In this document: one piece after another, positions 1 to 5,800 of the stretch
How the letters are laid out: every line of letters starts with the position of its first letter
How positions within the stretch are numbered: position 1 is the stretch's first letter
NCBI GenBank assembly: GCA_014379395.1
Contig: JACMLV010000649.1
Span: 1-8,114 of the forward strand
DNA: 8,114 nucleotides
DNA from: Burkholderiaceae bacterium
GTDB lineage: Bacteria > Pseudomonadota > Gammaproteobacteria > Burkholderiales > Burkholderiaceae_D
Direction of reading: 5' to 3'
The notes under the pieces: model-generated
What the model was told of the DNA's origin: nothing
Databases searched by the model: none
The model's input: only the letters and a program-made list of their open reading frames with translations
Made by a program: the position numbers and the translations under genes

Positions 1-771
1 GCCGGCGCGCCGCGCGCCGCGGAAAACCGCATCGAGATGCTGGCGGCGAGCGCGCGCGGCGCGCCCAATGTCGCCAGCCTGAACGTCGTCAAGGCCACCA
101 ACATGGGGATCAAGGCGCTCGACGACGTCTATATGGCGATGCATCTGCCGCAGGCGCAGCGTCTGATCTATGGCGCCGGCGAGCCGCAGGTGACGGCCAT
201 CATCGTCCAGCTGCGCCACACCGCGCAAATCCCGGCGGCCCGGCTGCGCCTGGCGGAAATGCTGGCGACGCAGTTCAAGGACGCGCCGCTGGAGTTGCTC
301 GACTTCCAGACCCTCAATCCGATCTACGGCCAGACCAACGAGTTCATGAATTCGATGTTCGGCTTCATCTCGCTGCTGATCGGGGTGATCGTCCTCTTCA
401 CCATCGGCAACACGATGAGCACCGCCGTGGTCGAGCGAACCGTCGAGATCGGCACCTTGCGGGCGATGGGCGCGCGCCGCTCCGGCATCCGCCGCCTGTT
501 CATGTGCGAGGCGCTGCTGCTCGGTTCGATGGGCGCCGGCATCGGCCTGCTCAGCGCCCTGCTGATCGCCTACCTCATCAACCACAGCGGCTGGTCGTGG
601 ATTCCGCCCGGCTACTCGTACGCCTACCTGATCCTGGTGCGCATCTGGCAGGATCTTCCCCTGCTCGTCGGCAGCATGGTCGGCATGACGGTGGTGACCG
701 TCATGTCGGCCTGGTGGCCGGCCAATCGCGCCTCCAAACTGATGATCGTCGACGCCCTGCGCCACGCCTGA
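1..771 (+). CDS. FtsX-family ABC transporter permease, MacB/LolC type (C-terminal part; 5' end outside window)
   Basis: Inner-membrane permease subunit of a mechanotransmission-type ABC transporter, the class that includes MacB and LolC/LolE. The frame is open from base 1, so the true start lies to the left; the ATG at 37 is only the first visible Met. Counted from base 1, residues 1 to about 112 are the end of the extracytoplasmic domain. Three hydrophobic segments follow at about 116-139, 169-193 and 219-238, matching TM2-TM4 of the four-helix fold. Between the first two lies the family's cytoplasmic coupling segment EIGTLRAMGARRSGI (from residue 149), and the protein ends with the usual PANRASKLMIVDALR tail. 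No ATPase is visible; it is probably encoded upstream. The gene is followed after 2 bases by a LolA-like protein gene, which suggests the complex handles a lipidic or lipoprotein cargo rather than a small drug. The family call is firm; the substrate is unknown. Confidence 0.93.
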   Translation, partial: AGAPRAAENRIEMLAASARGAPNVASLNVVKATNMGIKALDDVYMAMHLPQAQRLIYGAGEPQVTAIIVQLRHTAQIPAARLRLAEMLATQFKDAPLELLDFQTLNPIYGQTNEFMNSMFGFISLLIGVIVLFTIGNTMSTAVVERTVEIGTLRAMGARRSGIRRLFMCEALLLGSMGAGIGLLSALLIAYLINHSGWSWIPPGYSYAYLILVRIWQDLPLLVGSMVGMTVVTVMSAWWPANRASKLMIVDALRHA

Positions 772-773
772 AC

Positions 774-1559
774 ATGATGATTCCAAGCAAATTGATGACC
801 GCCGTCCTGGTCTTTGCCCTCGCCTTGGGGGCGGCGCCCGCCATGGCCGCCCCCAGCCCGCAGGAAATCCTGATCGCCAGCGACGCGATCCGCAACCCGG
901 ACTTTCCCTTCGGCCTGACCAACACCCTGATCGAATATCGCCACGGCAAGCAAACCGAGAGCAGCACCCTGGCGATCTATTCGAAGGCCGATCCGAACGG
1001 CGGCCAGTTCCGCAGCCTGGTGCGCTACACGGCGCCGGCGCGCGACGCCGGCAAACTGATTTTATTCAACGGCAAGGACCTGTGGTTCTTCGACCCGGCG
1101 AGCAAAGCCAGCGTGCGCCTCTCGCCGCAGCAGCGCCTGCTCGGCCAGGCCTCCAACGGCGACGTCGTCACCGTCAATTTCGCCAAGGACTATCAAGCCA
1201 AGACCTCCACCGACGAGGACACCCTCGACGGCGACCGGCAATCCCGGCGCAGCCACAAGCTCGAGCTGGCCGCCGCCACGCCGGACGCCACCTACCACCG
1301 CATCGAGATGTGGGTGGACGCCGCCACGACCCGCCCGGTGAAGGCGCGTTTTTATTCGGAAAGCGGCAAGCTGCTCAAGACCGCCTACTACCGCCGCTAT
1401 CAAAAAATCTTCGGCGTCGAGCGCCCGACCGAAACGGTGATCATCGACGGCCTCGAGCCGGACTGGGTCACCGTGATGCGCTACAGCGACTGGGTGCGGC
1501 GCGACGTGCCCGAAACCTGGTTGCAGCGCGACTACCTGCCACGCTTCCGCCCGGAATGA
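774..1559 (+). CDS. LolA-like outer membrane lipoprotein-sorting protein (periplasmic)
   Basis: Predicted periplasmic protein of 261 residues. A Sec signal peptide covers residues 1-25: Lys6, a hydrophobic stretch, then AMA|AP, with cleavage likely after Ala25. The mature part resembles the LolA-like family annotated as 'outer membrane lipoprotein-sorting protein'. It shows alternating beta strands, the segment LILFNGKDLWFFDPASKASV (residues 95-114) followed by the polar run SPQQRLL, then a GD...FAKDY segment near 129-140, and a late KLLKTAYYRRYQ strand. LolA-fold proteins have a half-barrel that shields acyl chains. This one is clearly longer than classical LolA, and I would not equate the two. 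The start at 774 (ATG ATG; 777 also possible) is chosen because the signal peptide begins there. A longer in-frame reading from 504 would overlap the permease and lacks a signal sequence. No Shine-Dalgarno sequence is evident, so translation is probably coupled to the permease stop at 769-771. The stop overlaps the next start. Confidence 0.88.
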   Translation: MMIPSKLMTAVLVFALALGAAPAMAAPSPQEILIASDAIRNPDFPFGLTNTLIEYRHGKQTESSTLAIYSKADPNGGQFRSLVRYTAPARDAGKLILFNGKDLWFFDPASKASVRLSPQQRLLGQASNGDVVTVNFAKDYQAKTSTDEDTLDGDRQSRRSHKLELAAATPDATYHRIEMWVDAATTRPVKARFYSESGKLLKTAYYRRYQKIFGVERPTETVIIDGLEPDWVTVMRYSDWVRRDVPETWLQRDYLPRFRPE

Positions 1560-2833
1560 GCCGGCCCTCCCATCGCATCGTCCTTGCAATGGCGCTGCTG
1601 TGCGCCGGCGGCGCCCGGGCCGACGATCCGGACGCCGGCGCGCTGATGCTGGCCGACCAGGCGCCCGAGCCGACGCAACAGAGCGGCAACTTGCGCACCT
1701 TCATCGAAGCGGCCCATGGCGGCGCGACGCGGCGCAACAACGGCGGAGCACAGGACAACCAGCGCCTGTCCCTCGACATCCGGCACGATCGCTCCTTCTC
1801 CCCTGGATGGCGGGCTTTCCTCGCCGACCGGCTCGACATGAGTTGGCCGGCGCCCGCCGGCGCGGAAAAGCACATCAACACGCTGAAGGAGGCGTATCTC
1901 AGTTGGCAGGCGCGGCCGGAGACGCTGCTCGACGCCGGGCGCGTCAACGTGCGCAACGGCGTGGCGACGGGCTACAACCCGACCGACTACTTTCGCGGCG
2001 GCGCGCTGCGCTCGGTCGTCTCGATCAGCCCCGCCAGCCTGAAGGAAAACCGCCAGGGCAGCATCATGCTGCGCGGGCAAGGCCTGTGGAATAGCGGCTC
2101 GCTGACGATGCTGTATTCGCCCAAGCTGAGCGATCAAGCCGGCACCGGCGGCGGCCTCAGTCCCGACGTCGGCGCCACCAACCATCGGGACCGCTGGCTC
2201 GCCACCGTCAGCCAGAAAATCGGCGCCGGCCTCACGCCCCAATTCCTGATCTATCGGGAAGCCGCGCGGCCGACGCAATTCGGCCTCAATCTGACCGGCC
2301 TGATCAACGACGCCACGGTCGCGCATCTCGAGTGGTCCGGCGGGCGCGGCCCGTCACAGCTGACGCGGGCGCTGGGACCGCCGGCGCCGGCCTGCCCCTG
2401 CGACTCGTGGCGCAACCATCTCGCCACCGGACTGACCCACACCACCGCCAACAAGCTGTCATTGACCGGGGAATACCACTACAACGGCGCCGGCCTCGAC
2501 AAGGCGGAATGGAACGCCCTCGGCCAAGCCGCGCCGCGGATCTACGGCCAATACCGCGGCTGGGCGCAAAGCGCCCAGGAACCGCCGACCCGGCGGATGC
2601 TTTTCTTCTATGGAACGTGGCAGGACGCCCTGATCAATCATCTCGACTTGAGCGCGATGCACCACTTCGACCTCGTCGATTCGAGCCGGCGGACCTGGCT
2701 GGAGGCGCGCTACCACGTCGGCAATGTCGAGTATGCGGTTCAAGCACTGCGCAATCGCGGGCGGCAAATGAGCAATTTCGGCGCGATCCCGGAATCGCGC
2801 AGCTGGCAGGCGGTCGTGCGCTATTACTTTTAG
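1556..2833 (+). CDS. Outer-membrane beta-barrel protein, function unknown
   Basis: Predicted outer-membrane protein of 425 residues. Residues 1-22 form a signal peptide with likely cleavage ARA|DD. The body has many amphipathic strands rich in Tyr, Trp and Gly, and the chain ends in AVVRYYF. A terminal Phe with alternating aromatics is the usual recognition signal for the Bam assembly machinery. A conserved-looking stretch, roughly residues 111-146, reads 'KEAYLSWQ...LLDAGRVNVRNGVATGYNPTDYF', similar in style to DUF1302-like and porin-like barrels, but I cannot name a family with confidence. After signal cleavage only two cysteines remain, Cys280 and Cys282 in ACPCDSW. The start ATG overlaps the previous stop (ATGA at 1556-1559), indicating translational coupling. 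The same frame is open from 1082, but that extension lies inside the LolA-like gene. Context suggests it is the outer-membrane partner of the ABC permease and LolA-like protein. The beta-barrel call is fairly sure; the cargo is not known. Confidence 0.8.
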   Translation: MSRPSHRIVLAMALLCAGGARADDPDAGALMLADQAPEPTQQSGNLRTFIEAAHGGATRRNNGGAQDNQRLSLDIRHDRSFSPGWRAFLADRLDMSWPAPAGAEKHINTLKEAYLSWQARPETLLDAGRVNVRNGVATGYNPTDYFRGGALRSVVSISPASLKENRQGSIMLRGQGLWNSGSLTMLYSPKLSDQAGTGGGLSPDVGATNHRDRWLATVSQKIGAGLTPQFLIYREAARPTQFGLNLTGLINDATVAHLEWSGGRGPSQLTRALGPPAPACPCDSWRNHLATGLTHTTANKLSLTGEYHYNGAGLDKAEWNALGQAAPRIYGQYRGWAQSAQEPPTRRMLFFYGTWQDALINHLDLSAMHHFDLVDSSRRTWLEARYHVGNVEYAVQALRNRGRQMSNFGAIPESRSWQAVVRYYF

Positions 2834-2866
2834 GGCGGACAAGCCATCAGCCCGTCATGCCAATAT

Positions 2867-5800
2867 TTAAACGACATATTCAATTTCCGGAATGACGATT
2901 TCCCAGTGATCGCATTGGATGCCATCTGGATCGCCGGCGCGCTTCTCTCTGACGATGATCGCCGCGACGCGCACCGCACCCCACTTGCCATTGGGCGGGG
3001 TGAATTTCATCGCAAGACGCGTAACGGACGCTCCTTGTCCATCGATTAATTCCCATCCGGGTTTGCCGTCCATTCTTGGACGAAGATTCAATGGCGCACC
3101 GACCTCAAGGTTTTTTATCGAACGATGCGTGGACGAGTTGGAAGAAAAGAACCCCGGCCAGGACAGCACCACGTGTTCTTGACCACCAATCCAAATCCGA
3201 TTCGCCAGTCGCGCGTCCGGTTCTACCGTCGCCGAACGCGTTTTTATACAAAGCGCCTCACAATCGGCCAGGAATCGATGTGCTCGGCCAATCTGCCGGC
3301 ACAACGTCAAAGTCCTGCGCGCGCGCGTCGCCGCGACATAGAACAAGCGCCGCTCCTCGTCGCCGCCGTCACCCCATCCGCCACCGTCGAGAACGACGAC
3401 ATGGTCGAATTCAAGACCTTTCGCGCGGTGGGCAGTGAGCAAAAAAACCGGGCTGTGCGCGCCATCGTTCATCGCGCTTTTACCGCCGGCCCCATAGTCG
3501 TACAAAGATTCAATGAGTTCCGAAACCACCCGATTCGCTCCCGGGGCTTCGTTTTCCGTCTCGCGAATAAATTGCGCCAACATCCCACGGTATGGATGCT
3601 CGATCAAGTCGTCGACCGCCACCCGATACGCCGCCCTGAACCATCTCGCCAACGCGCCGGACTTCACGATCACCCGCGGCCGGCGCGCCGTTCTGGACTT
3701 CGCCTTGAGCAGACTCAGCATGCGATGTCCCTCGCGGCTTGCATGCAAATTTTGGATGCGCTCGTCGCGCAGCAGTCGCACCGGCACGCCGTGCAAGCGG
3801 CAAATGGCGGCCATCGGCTCGAGATGGCTCCATTGCCGCGCGATCACCGCGAAGCGCCCCCAGCGGGGCGCGGCGCCGCCCGCGTCCAGCGACGCCAGCC
3901 GCCGAATCTCGTCCAACACATGCTGAACCTCGCAGAGGAGATCGGAGCCCGACTCCAGGATATGCACCTGGCCGCGCACAAGCGGATCGCGCGCTTCGAA
4001 CTCGCCGCCGGCCGGCTGATTTTTTCTGGCGAAGTTGATCCGTATTTCCTGATCCGATTTCATGCGCTCGCGCGATCTTGCGATCACTCGGTTGGCGCAA
4101 TCGATGATGTGGGCCGTCGATCGATAGTTTTCCACCAGGTGATAGCGTCTCGCCGAGTAGTCGGCCTCGAAGCGGCGAATGAACTCGACGCTGGCGCCGC
4201 CAAAGGCGTAGATGTTCTGGTCGTCGTCCCCGACGACCATGAGCGACACTTTGTCCTCTTCGCTGTGCAGGGTGCGGCCGGCGATGGCGCTGATGAGCTC
4301 GTAGTGCTCGCCGTTGATGTCCTGGTATTCATCGACCAGCAAGTGCCGCAGCCCCGACAACACCCGATCGCGCGCCACCGACGCCCCCGGGTCCCCATCC
4401 TGCTCGGCCTTGCGCAGGTAGGCAGTGGCATCCCGGATCACGCAAGCGAAGTTGATGTTCTCCCCGTGGGCGGCCGCAACCGCATAGCTCGTTCCGGTCA
4501 GCCGCATGGCGAGCCCATGCAGGGTTTGAATCGTGACCCCGGCCGCGTCCGGCCCCACCAGATCCCAGAGGCGGCGCCGCACTTCCAGGGCGGCCGACCG
4601 GTTGTAGGTCAGCACCATGATCTCTTCCGGCAGCGCCATGCCCTCGCGCAGCAACCATGCGACCCGATGAACGATGACGCGTGTCTTGCCCGCGCCCGGT
4701 CCCGCGAGGACGAGATGGTTCCCTTCCAGCGGCGCGGCGACGATGGCCTGCTGCTCCGGATTTCTGAGGTCGGTCAGTATCCTGCGATGCGCGGTCTCGG
4801 TCGAGGCCATCTCCAGAACGTCTTTTTTCCCGGCGAAATAGCGGCCGACGAATTTGTCCCGCCCCAGACTGAAGTAGTCCATGATGAACGTCATCGCCGC
4901 CGATATCTTGCCCAGCGCAAGACGGGCGTATTCCGCCATCACGTGAACCTGGATGATCTTGTCCTTGTAGTGCAGCGCCAGTTCGGCGTAGTCCGACTTG
5001 TTGAACTGCCGCCGCCGGGCGTCCGCATCGAGTTGGATCGACATCGCCGAGCGGAAAATCGCCTTGCCGCGCGCCAAGTGCAGGACTTCGTTGGTGTCGA
5101 GATAGATCAGCGCCGACGCCAGCGCCACGCCCCAGTCGCGCACGTCGAGATCGGCCAATCCCATATCGGACTGCAGCGCCGCCTCGAGATCGCCTTGCTT
5201 GCAACACACAAGCAGATTGTTGCCCTGCCGGCGTAAATCAAAATAGGTCAGCAGGGCCTGGGCCAGGCGCATGCGTTTTTGCCGGATCTGGTCGATGTCC
5301 TGCCAACTCCATAACAATTTGAGGTAGCGGTTATCGGCGTTCAACGGTCGCAGCGCGAACAGCCCGCGCTGTCCGGGGCCGCTGCCGAACGGCTCGGCGA
5401 ACGATTTCAACAACCTCGACAACTTGCCCGGATCGAACTCGACCTTCGCTTCGCGACGCAGGCTGTCGCACAGCATCCGCAAATTAAGAGACTGCCAATT
5501 TTCCTGATCGGCGTCGGGGGCCGCTTCGCGCAGCTGCTTGATCAGCGCGTGTTCCAGCTGCCGCAACGACTCGAGCCGGCCGGCGCTGTCGGGATCGCGA
5601 TACAGGTTGACGCCGATTTCGGTGTCGTTGGACAGCAGGCGCATGCGATCCAGATCGCGCAGACAAGCCTGCAGGGCTTTCGCCCCCTGCCCGGTCGCGA
5701 TCATCAATTCATCCGTGCTGATCCCTTCGTCGTCCCTCGCCTGGATCAGCGCCGAAAGGATTTGCAGGTAAGGCTCGATCGGCGTTCGCGGGCCGAGCTT

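Noticed and set aside
1..22. Very GC-rich alternating G/C sequence at the left edge (GGCGCGCC)
   Set aside because: It reads smoothly as permease codons for Ala, Gly, Arg and Pro; no repeat or element boundary is supported.
504..773. N-terminal extension of the LolA-like gene starting at 504
   Set aside because: It would overlap the permease coding region by about 270 bases, and the extension is Arg-rich shadow sequence. The signal peptide begins at 774.
1082..1555. N-terminal extension of the outer-membrane protein gene starting at 1082
   Set aside because: It is fully inside the LolA-like gene and Arg/Pro-rich; a proper signal peptide starts at 1556.
1592..1606. Possible lipobox (ALLC) in the outer-membrane protein signal peptide
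   Set aside because: The residue before Cys16 is Leu, whereas signal peptidase II needs Gly, Ala or Ser; the ARA|DD site explains cleavage better.
1532..2326. 264-codon - strand frame opposite the outer-membrane protein gene
   Set aside because: It has low-complexity Ala/Gly/Arg-rich composition and no motifs, and the + strand has a signal peptide and a barrel end in the correct frame.
2833..2853. Possible terminator hairpin between the convergent genes (GGGC ... GCCC)
   Set aside because: The stem is only 4 base pairs with a 13-base loop and no T run after it, too weak to call a terminator.
3125..5236. 703-codon open frame on the + strand opposite the helicase gene
   Set aside because: It lies entirely antisense to clear SF1 helicase coding sequence. 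The translation is rich in Arg, His, Gln and Val with no recognisable motif, typical of a high-GC shadow frame.
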